The notes under the pieces are model-generated. The model was not told where the DNA came from, made no database searches, and was given only the letters and a program-made list of their open reading frames with translations. DNA of 64,000 nucleotides from NCBI RefSeq assembly GCF_002994635.1, contig NZ_PVNL01000135.1:540107-604106 (forward strand), given 5' to 3'. Shown piece after piece: positions 7,759 to 16,354 of this stretch. Numbering within the stretch: the stretch's first letter is position 1; each line of letters begins with the position of its first letter. Made by a program: the position numbers and the translations under genes. The stretch comes from Enhygromyxa salina. GTDB lineage: Bacteria; Myxococcota_A; Polyangia; Nannocystales; Nannocystaceae.

Positions 7759-8592
7759 ATGACGACGACGCGCACACCCAAACCGGCGACGGCGCCCAAG
7801 CTCGACCCAAAATCCCGCGGCCAGGGCTGGGGCCACTACCCATTGTTCGCGCTGGCGTTCGTCGGCCTGGCGCTGTTTGTGCTCCCGTTGCTCGGGCTGG
7901 TTGTGCGAGCCCCGCTCACCAAGCTCGGGGCCCTGTTCACCACGCCCGCGCTGCTCGAGGCGCTGCGGCTGTCGCTGGTGGTCTCGCTCGCGGCTGTCAC
8001 GCTCTCGCTGATCCTGGGTCTGCCGTGCGCGTGGGTGCTGGCGCGCTATCGGTTCCCGGGTCGCGGGTTGGTCCGCGCGCTGCTGACCCTGCCCATGGTG
8101 CTGCCGCCGGTCGTCGCGGGGGTGGCCTTGCTGGCCACGTTCGGGCGACGCGGTCTGTTTGGTCCCGCGATCGAGTGGCTCGGCGTCGACCTGGCGTTCT
8201 CGACCACGGGGGCCGTGCTCGCGGCGACCTTCGTGGCGGCCCCGTTCTTGATCCTCAGCTGCGAGGCCGCGCTCGAGAACGTGGATCCCCGGCTCGAGGC
8301 CGCCGCCGCCACGCTCGGGGCCTCGCGCCTGCGGATCCTGTGGACCGTCACCCTGCCCACGATCCGCCCCTCGCTGCTGGCCGGGCTGTCGCTGTGTTGG
8401 GCCCGCGCGCTCGGTGAGTTCGGGGCCACGATCACGTTCGCGGGCAACTTTCAGGGCCGGACTCAGACCATGCCGCTGGCCGTCTACGAGACCCTGCAGA
8501 GCGATCACGACGGCGCGCTGTTGCTGTCGTTGATCCTGCTCGCGGTCTCGCTGACGATCCTCATCGCCCTGCGCGGGGAGCTGCGGCGATGA
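7759..8592 (+). CDS. modB: Molybdate-type ABC transporter permease
   Basis: The ATG at 7759 gives 277 residues. A basic N-terminus of about 25 residues is followed by around six membrane helices. The cytoplasmic EAA loop (EAALENVDPRLEAAAATLGA, about residues 172-191) that docks to the ATPase is well conserved, and GEFGATITFAGN near 217 is typical of the molybdate/tungstate permease subgroup. The stop overlaps the modC start as ATGA, so the two subunits are coupled. The usual periplasmic binding protein gene (modA) is not adjacent. Sulfate or tungstate specificity cannot be excluded. Confidence 0.9.
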   Translation: MTTTRTPKPATAPKLDPKSRGQGWGHYPLFALAFVGLALFVLPLLGLVVRAPLTKLGALFTTPALLEALRLSLVVSLAAVTLSLILGLPCAWVLARYRFPGRGLVRALLTLPMVLPPVVAGVALLATFGRRGLFGPAIEWLGVDLAFSTTGAVLAATFVAAPFLILSCEAALENVDPRLEAAAATLGASRLRILWTVTLPTIRPSLLAGLSLCWARALGEFGATITFAGNFQGRTQTMPLAVYETLQSDHDGALLLSLILLAVSLTILIALRGELRR

Positions 8593-9338
8593 CCCTGCGC
8601 GCCGACCTCCACCTCACGCTCGGGGAGTTCACCCTCGACCTCGCGTTCTCGGCTCCGGAAGGCGAGGTGCTGGCGGTGGTCGGGCAAAACGGCGCGGGCA
8701 AGTCGACGGTGCTCGCCGCGATCGCCGGGCTGATCCCGCTGCAGCGCGGAGAGATCGTGCTCGACGGCCACCTGCTCGAGCGGGTGGCCACGGGTATCCG
8801 TCTGCCGCCCCAGGCCCGCCGGGTCGGCGTGCTGTTTCAGGGCCTCGCGCTGTTCGAGCACCTCAGCGCGCTCGACAACGTGGCCTATGGGCTGCGCGCG
8901 CGTGGGCTCGACAAGCGCAGCGCCCGAGCCCGCGCCCACACCTGGCTCGAGCGATTCGGGATCGACGAGCTCGCCCAGCGCCGACCTCGAGAGCTGTCGG
9001 GTGGCCAGGCCCAGCGGGTCGCCCTGGCCCGCGCCCTGATCTGCGAGCCCCAGGCGCTGCTGCTCGACGAGCCCCTCGTCGCGCTCGACGCTCAGACCCG
9101 GCTCGAGGTCCGCGAGGTCCTGCGCGAGACCCTTGGCGCGTTCGCGGGCGTCAGCTTGCTGGTCACGCACGAGCTCGACGACGCGGTCGCCCTCGCCGAT
9201 CACTTGTTGGTGCTCGACGCCGGCAAGTTGGCCCAGGAGGGCAGCCCCGAGCAGGTCATTCGAGCGCCAGCCACTGCGCATCTGCGAGCTATGTTGTCTG
9301 CCCGGCGCACCGGTAGTACCCCCGACCCCGGTACATGA
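8589..9338 (+). CDS. modC: Molybdate-type ABC transporter ATPase
   Basis: This is a 249-residue nucleotide-binding subunit. The Walker A GQNGAGKST is at residues 32-40, a Q-loop is in GVLFQGLALF, the signature LSGGQAQRVALARAL follows, then Walker B (LLLDEP) and the switch histidine in LLVTHELDD. The protein ends soon after the ATPase core, whereas canonical ModC of about 350 residues carries a C-terminal TOBE/Mop domain that binds the oxyanion. This is therefore the short form. It overlaps modB by four bases. Confidence 0.9.
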   Translation: MTLRADLHLTLGEFTLDLAFSAPEGEVLAVVGQNGAGKSTVLAAIAGLIPLQRGEIVLDGHLLERVATGIRLPPQARRVGVLFQGLALFEHLSALDNVAYGLRARGLDKRSARARAHTWLERFGIDELAQRRPRELSGGQAQRVALARALICEPQALLLDEPLVALDAQTRLEVREVLRETLGAFAGVSLLVTHELDDAVALADHLLVLDAGKLAQEGSPEQVIRAPATAHLRAMLSARRTGSTPDPGT

Positions 9339-9375
9339 CCCAGGCCATGACCCAGAACGTCGCCCAGCACCTCAG

Positions 9376-10506
9376 ATGAGCGCAACGCCAGCCACCACGG
9401 CCAGCCCCACCGGAACACGCAAGCGCCTGCTCGGACTCGACGCGCTGCGTGGGATCGCGGTGTTCTTGATGATCGAGCAGCACCTGGGTGTGTGGCTGTG
9501 GCGCGGGCTCGACCCTGGCCAGACCATGACCGGGGATCACCTCGGCCTGCTGATCTTCAACGCGCTCGGCGGTGGCGCGGCGCCGGCCTTTGTCACGCTC
9601 GCGGGCATCGGCTCTAGCCTGCTCGTGCACAAGCGCGCGGCCACTGGAGCCGCCCTCGACCTCACCCTCGCCAAGCGCGGACTCGCCGTCATCGGCTTTG
9701 GCTACCTGCTCAGCTTCCTGACCCCGAGTTGGTTCTCCGTGCACACCTGGTTCGTGCTGCACTTGATGGGCTTCGGCATGCTGTTGACGCCCGCGCTGCG
9801 ACGGCTGCCCAGCGCCGCGCTCCTGGGGCTCGGGCTGGCGGTGCTGCTGCTAACCGGCTGGGTCCAGGCGACCCTCGACGTCCCGATCTCGCTGACCAAC
9901 GAGTACATGCGCGGGCGTCATCCCAGCTCGCCGACCGAGTGGACGGGGCTGCGGATCGCCGTCGCCGAGGGCCAATTCCCGATCTTCCCGTGGTTCTCGT
10001 TCTTCCTGGCCGGGCTGGTCTGCGGCCGCTGGGTCGCGCAGGAGCAGCTCGGCCGGATCGCCTCCCTCGCTGGCGGCGTCGGCGTCGTTGGTGCGCTCGG
10101 GCTGCTGGTCGGCGAGCTCGCGTTTGCGCCGGCTGGCGGCGCGTTGTGGCGCACCACCACCCTCAGGATCCCGTTCTTTCCGGCCTCGCCCACCTTGGTC
10201 GCGCTGCTGTTGGCCGCCGTGCTGCTGGGGATCTGGGCCGTGATGGCCTGGGAGCGGCGCTGGCCCCTGCGCGAGAACAACCCGCTGGTCACGCTTGGTC
10301 GGGCTTCGCTGACGCTGCTGATCTTGCACGTGTGGCTGTTTCGTGAGGCCACCCGGCCGATCGGCGTGTGGCAGGCGCTGGATGTCGCGCCCGCGATGCT
10401 CGTGCTGTTTGGGTTCGTGGCGCTCGCTGCCCTGGCGTCGTGGCAGTGGCAGCGGGTCGGCTATCGGTTCGGCGCCGAATGGTTGCTGCGCAAGCTCGCG
10501 CCGTGA
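9376..10506 (+). CDS. DUF1624/acyltransferase-type membrane protein
   Basis: The ATG at 9376 gives 376 residues; the longer open frame overlapping modC was rejected. After a short basic N-terminus the family hallmark RLLGLDALRGIAVFLMI opens the first of about nine to ten membrane helices. This motif is typical of DUF1624 and heparan-alpha-glucosaminide N-acetyltransferase-like proteins, with a histidine in the first helix region (EQHLGVWLW). Such proteins transfer acyl groups across membranes; the substrate here is unknown. It follows modC by 37 bases and may be co-transcribed, but no functional link is evident. Confidence 0.8.
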   Translation: MSATPATTASPTGTRKRLLGLDALRGIAVFLMIEQHLGVWLWRGLDPGQTMTGDHLGLLIFNALGGGAAPAFVTLAGIGSSLLVHKRAATGAALDLTLAKRGLAVIGFGYLLSFLTPSWFSVHTWFVLHLMGFGMLLTPALRRLPSAALLGLGLAVLLLTGWVQATLDVPISLTNEYMRGRHPSSPTEWTGLRIAVAEGQFPIFPWFSFFLAGLVCGRWVAQEQLGRIASLAGGVGVVGALGLLVGELAFAPAGGALWRTTTLRIPFFPASPTLVALLLAAVLLGIWAVMAWERRWPLRENNPLVTLGRASLTLLILHVWLFREATRPIGVWQALDVAPAMLVLFGFVALAALASWQWQRVGYRFGAEWLLRKLAP

Positions 10507-10670
10507 CAATGCAGAATATGCGTCGCCCAAGCTCGGCCTGAGCAACGATTGCGTAATTGAACCGAGCAACTCGCGGCGAGCCGACCGCAGAACCAAATGT
10601 CTCACTATTGTTGGGTATCGGTCATCGGCTCTCGGCTTCCACCGTGTCGGTTTGATGCTAGGTTGGGTGC

Positions 10671-11438
10671 ATGGTTGACCAGGCGATGTTCGGTCATGTG
10701 CGAGCGAGAGGCATGCTTGCGGCGTGCTTGCTCTTCAGTGGCTGTATTGGGTGTGTCATGGACAACCCAGCCTTCGACGAGGACTTCGATACAGACAAAC
10801 CCGGGGCCGACACAGGCGGCGCGTCGACCCGCCCGGAGGCCGGTGACGACGAAGACAGCGGCGGGGCCGGCGAGTCCGACTCGGGCTCCAATGGCGAGAC
10901 CGGCGGCGCCGATCCCCTCAGCCCCGGATGGGACGCCCTGGCCTCGCCCGCCACGTTCTCCGCCTGTCGGGGCACCACCGCCAGCCCCACCGAGTGCGCC
11001 ATGGCGGCCGGCGAAGGCATGTTCGAGGCGATCGTCATCGACCAGTCGAGCAACTCCGGCGACTACCTGATCGCCTGCATGATCTTCCACATTGACGACA
11101 CGATCACCGACAAGACCGTCACCCAGGTGCTGCTCGAGATGCACACGATCGACGCGAGCTACTCCAGCTCGGACGCGGCGGGCGAGATCTGGGCGGTCGA
11201 GCCGTTCACAGAGGCGAGCTTCGCCGCCTCGCTGCCGCTTCGGGTCGGCGTCTCGCCGCTCGCACCCAACCCTGGACCTGGCAAGATCTTCAAGCCGGTC
11301 TACTGGAAGCTCCCCAACGACCTCGTGGCTCCGAATGTGCCGATCTACCTGTGCGCGTACCCGCTCTCTGGCGATGGGGCTTACTTCTATTCGCACGCCG
11401 GGCCGTTCCCACCCGTGCTGTACCTCGATTATGAGTAG
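10671..11438 (+). CDS. Lipoprotein with acidic Gly/Ser linker
   Basis: The 255-residue frame has an ATG at 10671 with alternatives at 10686 and 10713. A hydrophobic stretch ends in LLFSGC, a lipobox. The next 60 residues are a Asp/Gly/Ser/Glu-rich linker. The globular part (about 85-255) has several cysteines, including ACRG, ECAMAAGEG and YLCAYPL, and ends PVLYLDYE. I recognise no family. The AT-richer intergenic stretch 10507-10670 before it probably carries its promoter, but no clear boxes can be called. Confidence 0.75.
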   Translation: MVDQAMFGHVRARGMLAACLLFSGCIGCVMDNPAFDEDFDTDKPGADTGGASTRPEAGDDEDSGGAGESDSGSNGETGGADPLSPGWDALASPATFSACRGTTASPTECAMAAGEGMFEAIVIDQSSNSGDYLIACMIFHIDDTITDKTVTQVLLEMHTIDASYSSSDAAGEIWAVEPFTEASFAASLPLRVGVSPLAPNPGPGKIFKPVYWKLPNDLVAPNVPIYLCAYPLSGDGAYFYSHAGPFPPVLYLDYE

Positions 11439-11638
11439 GCCAGAGCGGACTCGGTGAGGCAACAGTAGCCGCTGGCGGGTGCTCGACATCTCGGTAATTT
11501 GCTGTCGGCGTATGTGGCGGCTGGCGATGAACTCGGCGCGCTGCGAGCCAGGCACCCGACACCCTGCGCCACTCGTCTATATGGCATATCGGTTGCAGCG
11601 ATTGTGATGAACTCGATGTCCAATCGGTGTTCTCCATC

Positions 11639-13009
11639 ATGCGCGATTCCATCTATTTCGTTCAGTCCAACAAGTTCATCCTCGCTGCTGTATGTCTAGT
11701 GACTGGAGGGTGCGGCGTCGGTTGCAGCGAGCCCCAGAGCGAGGCGTCTGTCGCGTCGGTCAGCCTGGAGATCGTCGCCGACGGGCTCACAGCCCCCCTG
11801 GGCTTGGTGCCCGTCCCCGACCAGACCGGGCGCCTGTTCGTGGTCGAGCAGACTGGCACGATCCGCATCATCGACGCAGACGGCGAGCTGCGTCCCGAGC
11901 CATTTCTGGACATCAGCGACGAGCTCGTCGGTCTCAACCAAGGCTACGACGAGCGCGGCCTGCTCGGCCTGGCCTTTCACCCCGACTACGCCCAAAACGG
12001 CGAATTCTTCGTGTATTACAGCGCCCCGCTTCGGTCCGAGGGTCAAAATGGCTTCGATCACACCAGTCACCTGGCGATGTTCCAGGTGCTTCAAGATGAC
12101 CCCAACCGCGCCGATCCAGACTCCGAGAGCCTGTTGTTGCAGGTCGACCAGCCTCAGAGCAACCACAACGGCGGCCAGATCACCTTTGGTCCAGACGGAT
12201 ACCTGTACATTCCACTCGGCGACGGCGGCGACGCCGACGACACCGGGCTCGGCCATGCCGAAGACTGGTACGATGTCAACGAGGGCGGCAACGGCCAGGA
12301 TATCGAGCAGAACCTGCTGGGCTCGATCTTGCGTATCGACGTGGATGGCGGGGAGCCGTACGCAATTCCACCCGATAATCCATTCGTAGACGACGAGGAC
12401 GTCGCGGACGAGATCTGGGCGTACGGACTGCGCAACCCGTTCGGCGTCTCGTTCGACAGCGGCGGCAAACGTCAGTTGTTCGTGGGTGACGTTGGGCAGA
12501 ACCTGTGGGAGGAAGTCGACATCGTCGACGCTGGCGGAAACTATGGTTGGAACGTCAAGGAGGGCGCGCACTGCTTCAGCACGAAGAACCCCAACGAGTC
12601 GCTCGACTCGTGCCCAGACACCGACAGCCGGGGCGAGCCGCTCATCGATCCGATCCTCGAGTACCGGCACGCGAATCAGGACGAGGGGCTGGGCATCTCG
12701 GTGATCGGTGGGTACGTCTACCGCGGCGCCGCGCTCGATCAGCTTCGCGGCCGCTACGTGTTCGGGGACTTCTCGAAGGGTTGGGGTGCAGGCGACGGCA
12801 CGCTCTTGCTCGGATCGCCGCCCACCGGCACGGACGGCGCCTGGACGCTGAAGGAGGTCGCAGTCCGTGATCGCAGCAATGGACGCATCGGCGAGTTTGT
12901 GCGCGCGTTTGGGCGGGACCAAGCGGGCGAGCTATACGTGCTGACCGCGGACAACCTTGGCCCGAGCGGAGACTCGGGCAAGGTCTACCGACTCACCTCG
13001 GGCAGCTGA
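11639..13009 (+). CDS. PQQ-dependent sugar dehydrogenase-like lipoprotein
   Basis: The ATG at 11639 gives 456 residues; a GTG twelve bases upstream is possible. The signal ends at a lipobox (VTGGC). From about residue 40 the sequence follows the glucose/sorbosone dehydrogenase six-bladed propeller: APLGLVPVPDQTGRLFVVEQ, RGLLGLAFHPDY, FVYYSAP, NHNGGQITFGPDGYLYIPLG, GSILRIDVDGG, AYGLRNPFGVSFD, VGDVGQNLWEEVD and GGYVYRG. Family members oxidise aldose sugars using PQQ in the periplasm; the histidine in NHNGGQ and the arginine in GLRNPF match conserved positions. Whether this one is catalytic or only a propeller scaffold is unknown. Confidence 0.9.
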   Translation: MRDSIYFVQSNKFILAAVCLVTGGCGVGCSEPQSEASVASVSLEIVADGLTAPLGLVPVPDQTGRLFVVEQTGTIRIIDADGELRPEPFLDISDELVGLNQGYDERGLLGLAFHPDYAQNGEFFVYYSAPLRSEGQNGFDHTSHLAMFQVLQDDPNRADPDSESLLLQVDQPQSNHNGGQITFGPDGYLYIPLGDGGDADDTGLGHAEDWYDVNEGGNGQDIEQNLLGSILRIDVDGGEPYAIPPDNPFVDDEDVADEIWAYGLRNPFGVSFDSGGKRQLFVGDVGQNLWEEVDIVDAGGNYGWNVKEGAHCFSTKNPNESLDSCPDTDSRGEPLIDPILEYRHANQDEGLGISVIGGYVYRGAALDQLRGRYVFGDFSKGWGAGDGTLLLGSPPTGTDGAWTLKEVAVRDRSNGRIGEFVRAFGRDQAGELYVLTADNLGPSGDSGKVYRLTSGS

Positions 13010-13065
13010 GGGCTGCTCGCAGCGCATGTCCGAGATCGCCCCAGTCGTCGCTCGAGCGCGCTCGA

Positions 13066-14373
13066 TTGGGCACTTTTGGGGTGGACAAGGCCGACCCGGT
13101 GGGAGAGGCTCCGGCCTTGTTCCACCCAGCGCGCTACAGAGGGTTGACGGCGATCGTGGTCGCATTGGCCATGGTCCCCGCAGCGGGGCACGCTCAGGCG
13201 CCGCCTGAACCAACACCGGAGACGCAGGAACCGGTTGGCTCGGACGTCGCACCAGCCGAGTCGGATGTACCCGCGTCGCCGGCTGCTCGACCGCCAGCTC
13301 CTCAACCGCCGGCCCCAGCCCCGGCGAGTGCAACCAACGGCGCCAGCTGGGGCGGCAAGCTCAGCGTTCAGCGCTGTCCGTTTGCGGCCCCGGTCCTGCC
13401 CGCACAGACCGAGCTCGCGCTCAACGCCACGCTCATCGTGCGGGTCCCCGATGGGGTCGGCAGCGCGGTGTTGATCTCGCCAGATGGCTTCGCGCTGACG
13501 GCCGCGCACGTGGTCGAGAACCATCAGACCGTGGGCCTGGTGACGCGCGCCGGGGCCACGCTGTCCGCGACCGTCGTGCGCGTCGACGAGGCGCAAGACG
13601 TCGCGCTGCTCAAGATGGAAACCCAACCGGGCGCGACGCCGTGCCTGGCCCCCGCCGTGGGTCAGGTGCCGCTGGGCTCGGACGTGTTCGTGCTGGGGAG
13701 CCCCGCCGGGGAAGAGCTCTCGTTCTCGGTCGCAAAGGGGATCATCAGCGGCTACCGAAGCCTCGGTGGTCTGCAGTTCGTTCAGTTCGACGCGGCCGTG
13801 AACCCCGGCAACTCTGGCGGTCCGGCCGTGGACCAAGCTGGGCAGATCGTCGGCATCACCAGCTGGAAGCTCTCCGACGTCTCGCTCGAGGGGCTCTCGT
13901 TCGCGGTCCCCTGCGACGTTGCTCTGTCCGCGCTCGACGTCGAGCTCGGCGACGCCTCATCGCCGGACTGGAACACCCACACCGGCCGTCGAAGCCTCGC
14001 GCCGAAGGCCACACCCGGTGGAGCGCCCACGCACGTCGACCACGCATCGCCAGCGGACCCGCAGCAGCGCAAGCGACTACGGGTGAAGCGCGGCTTGATC
14101 ACCGCGGGGATCCTGGGCATGAGCGTGGGCGTCGTCTCGGTCGCCGCGACGGGCGGGGTCTACTACATCACGAAGATCTCTGGCGAAACCACGCAGTCGA
14201 GCTGGAGCGCGCTGGTGGCCGTCAACACAATCGGGTGGGCGCTCGCGGGGGTCGGCGCCGGGGCGCTGATCGTAGGAATCGCCCTCCCCAAGCGGGTCAA
14301 AAAGTCGGGCGCCGCTGCGAGGCTGGAGATCATGCCGAACCCAACTGGTGCGATGCTACAGGGGAGCTTCTAA
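13066..14373 (+). CDS. Exported trypsin-like (S1C/DegP-type) serine protease with C-terminal membrane anchor
   Basis: Starts are uncertain: TTG at 13066, GTG at 13081 or TTG at 13143. All precede a hydrophobic export segment ending in AGHAQA. A Pro/Ala-rich linker spans about residues 45-92. The catalytic triad is visible as LTAAHVV (H148), AQDVALLK (D178) and GNSGGP (S250), numbered from 13066. There is no PDZ domain, unlike DegP. Two membrane helices (about 345-365 and 385-405) lie near the C-terminus. The next gene starts one base after the stop, so protease and propeller protein are probably made together. Confidence 0.87.
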   Translation: MGTFGVDKADPVGEAPALFHPARYRGLTAIVVALAMVPAAGHAQAPPEPTPETQEPVGSDVAPAESDVPASPAARPPAPQPPAPAPASATNGASWGGKLSVQRCPFAAPVLPAQTELALNATLIVRVPDGVGSAVLISPDGFALTAAHVVENHQTVGLVTRAGATLSATVVRVDEAQDVALLKMETQPGATPCLAPAVGQVPLGSDVFVLGSPAGEELSFSVAKGIISGYRSLGGLQFVQFDAAVNPGNSGGPAVDQAGQIVGITSWKLSDVSLEGLSFAVPCDVALSALDVELGDASSPDWNTHTGRRSLAPKATPGGAPTHVDHASPADPQQRKRLRVKRGLITAGILGMSVGVVSVAATGGVYYITKISGETTQSSWSALVAVNTIGWALAGVGAGALIVGIALPKRVKKSGAAARLEIMPNPTGAMLQGSF

Positions 14374-14374
14374 T

Positions 14375-15277
14375 ATGCGGTGCAGCTCATCAACGATTCA
14401 TTACCTGGCCACCTGCGGGCTGCTGGTTTGTTGGCTCTCGTCGAGTTCGGGGTGTCTGCTGTTGGTCGACCCGCCCTTCACCACCGACTCCGACGGGCCC
14501 TCCTCCACGCCACGACCCGCGACTGGCTGGACGGATCTCTCGGTTGCCTTCAACTTGTGCGCGCTCGATGCAGACGGCGCGATCTGGTGTGGCGCCGACG
14601 AGGGAGATCTGCGCCTGGTCGACGAAGGGCCATTTGTCAGCGTCAGCCAGAATGGCTGGGGTGAGCCCTGCGGGGTCACGGGCGCCGGCACCTTGCGGTG
14701 TGACATTCGCGGCAGCGATGGGTTTGAGCTGAGCGAGTTCTACAGCGCCGTGAGCGGTAGCTCGGACGCTGGTTGTGGGCTTCAGGCCTTGTCCGGTGCC
14801 GCGCGATGCTGGCCGGATGCGACCAACGTTCCCGGGCCGTTTGTCTCGGTTGGCGCGAGCGAGGACCTCGCATGTGGAGTGCTCGAATCCTCGTTGGAGC
14901 TGCAGTGCTGGGATATTGACTCCCTCGTGTTCGACGAGGCGCTGAACCCTCCCGGAGGTAGCTTCACGCGCGTCGTCACCAGTGACCATGTCGGCTGCGC
15001 GCTCTCGACCGGCGGCAGCATCCAGTGTTGGGGCTATGACTTCTCCGGGTTGTTGTCCGGGGGGCCACCTGCGGGGTCATCTTATGTTGATCTGTCGATC
15101 TACGACGACGGGTGCGCGGTGACGACCACGGGCGAGGTGTTGTGCTGGGGGGACAACGCGGGGGATCCGAACTACACGCACCTGTCTCCGCCGGCTGGGG
15201 TTGCGTTCTCTCGCGTGTCTGTGGGGAATGAGCTGAGCTGTGGGATCGCTAGCGATACTAGCTTGCACTGCTGGTGA
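14375..15277 (+). CDS. RCC1-like repeat lipoprotein with paired cysteines
   Basis: The ATG at 14375 lies just after the protease stop. A signal with lipobox SSGC is followed by about seven repeats of about 35 residues. Each has a Cys early and a Cys-Trp or Cys-Asp pair about ten residues later: CALDADGAIWC, CGVTGAGTLRC, CGLQALSGAARCW, CALSTGGSIQCWG, CAVTTTGEVLCWG and CGIASDTSLHCW. These are the RCC1/BNR-type propeller blades common in myxobacterial surface proteins, with disulfides likely inside blades. The protein ends immediately after the last CW. It is probably a ligand-binding surface lipoprotein co-expressed with the protease. Confidence 0.8.
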   Translation: MRCSSSTIHYLATCGLLVCWLSSSSGCLLLVDPPFTTDSDGPSSTPRPATGWTDLSVAFNLCALDADGAIWCGADEGDLRLVDEGPFVSVSQNGWGEPCGVTGAGTLRCDIRGSDGFELSEFYSAVSGSSDAGCGLQALSGAARCWPDATNVPGPFVSVGASEDLACGVLESSLELQCWDIDSLVFDEALNPPGGSFTRVVTSDHVGCALSTGGSIQCWGYDFSGLLSGGPPAGSSYVDLSIYDDGCAVTTTGEVLCWGDNAGDPNYTHLSPPAGVAFSRVSVGNELSCGIASDTSLHCW

Positions 15278-15348
15278 GTCGCGCGGGGCGAATTGGCGCC
15301 GGCTTCGAATCAGTTTCAAGTTTCGGCAAGCCATGCCAACATCTCGCG

Positions 15349-16200
15349 ATGTCTCGCAAGCGTGGGTTGCCGACAGACGACGAGGTGTGGAGCCGCGTTC
15401 GGGCGTTCGCGGAGCAGCGCGCCAGCGACAAGAAGCCGGTCCCCACGCTGAGCGAGGGGGTCAACAACCTGATCACCGACGTCGTCGGCGCGCGGATCGA
15501 GCGGGCGTCCGAGCAAGGCAAGAAGAACACCACGCCGATCTACCGCGGGGAGCTGCTGCGAGTCTGGCGGGACCTTGTGAAACACGGGTCCACACGCAAA
15601 GCCCGACCAAACTACTTCACGCTCGCGCTCCTGCCCGCTGCGCTCCCGGACCTGGTCGATGACCACGGTGATGGCACGATCGCGCTGCGCTGGTGGACCG
15701 CTTCGTCGCCCAGCGACCGCCCCTATCGCTACGACGAGGCCGCGAGTGAGCGACCGCCCCGTGGGGGACTTGCTGCGAACGACCGTGAGCTGCGAGAGAG
15801 CGACGCTCACTGGCGGATCAAACACTACATCAATGAAGAACCCAGCCTCGCGCTGGCCAAGCTGCCCGGCAGCCCGTACACGCGCTCGGCCTTGGAGTTG
15901 CCGCTGCGGGTACCCACGAAGGACCGGATCGACGTCGTCGTTCGCGACTGCGACGGGCGGCGCGTGCTGATCGAGGTCAAGCCCAACGTCGGCGACCGCG
16001 ATATTGGGCTCTATGCTCAAGCGGCGAAGTATCGCGCGATCTGGCGGGTGCTGCATGATCTGGGCGAGACGGACGTTCGCTGCGCGCTCGCTGCTCCCAA
16101 GATCCCAGCTGGGCTGGCCAAGCACATGCGTGAGCAACACTTGATCGAGTCCGTGGCGGTCAAGGTCCCGCCCGACTTCGAGGCCCCTCCGCGCGACTGA
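15349..16200 (+). CDS. Predicted PD-(D/E)XK-fold nuclease, family not recognised
   Basis: The ATG at 15349 gives 283 residues. The N-terminal 120 residues are helical and basic. The C-terminal part carries an apparent PD-(D/E)XK core: an acidic residue in ALELPLRVP (E183), D195 in DRIDVVV, then E209 and K211 in VLIEVKPN, and a helix with YAQAAKYRAIW (Q224, Y228), the QxxxY pattern seen in many restriction-type nucleases. A nuclease role is inferred from these residues and their spacing. It is followed 154 bases later by another PD-(D/E)XK protein in the same direction, and a Uma2-type protein lies just beyond on the other strand. Confidence 0.7.
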   Translation: MSRKRGLPTDDEVWSRVRAFAEQRASDKKPVPTLSEGVNNLITDVVGARIERASEQGKKNTTPIYRGELLRVWRDLVKHGSTRKARPNYFTLALLPAALPDLVDDHGDGTIALRWWTASSPSDRPYRYDEAASERPPRGGLAANDRELRESDAHWRIKHYINEEPSLALAKLPGSPYTRSALELPLRVPTKDRIDVVVRDCDGRRVLIEVKPNVGDRDIGLYAQAAKYRAIWRVLHDLGETDVRCALAAPKIPAGLAKHMREQHLIESVAVKVPPDFEAPPRD

Positions 16201-16354
16201 GTGGGGTCTGGCACGGCATGGACCAATGTTCGCGGTCGTCAGCGGTTCGACGCGCTATTCCGCGCCTCAGTCCATGACCTGGCCCATGGACGCACCAGAA
16301 AGTCCCCACACCCGGTCGCAACTGGGGCATTGTGTTGCGAGGAGAAAATTCACC

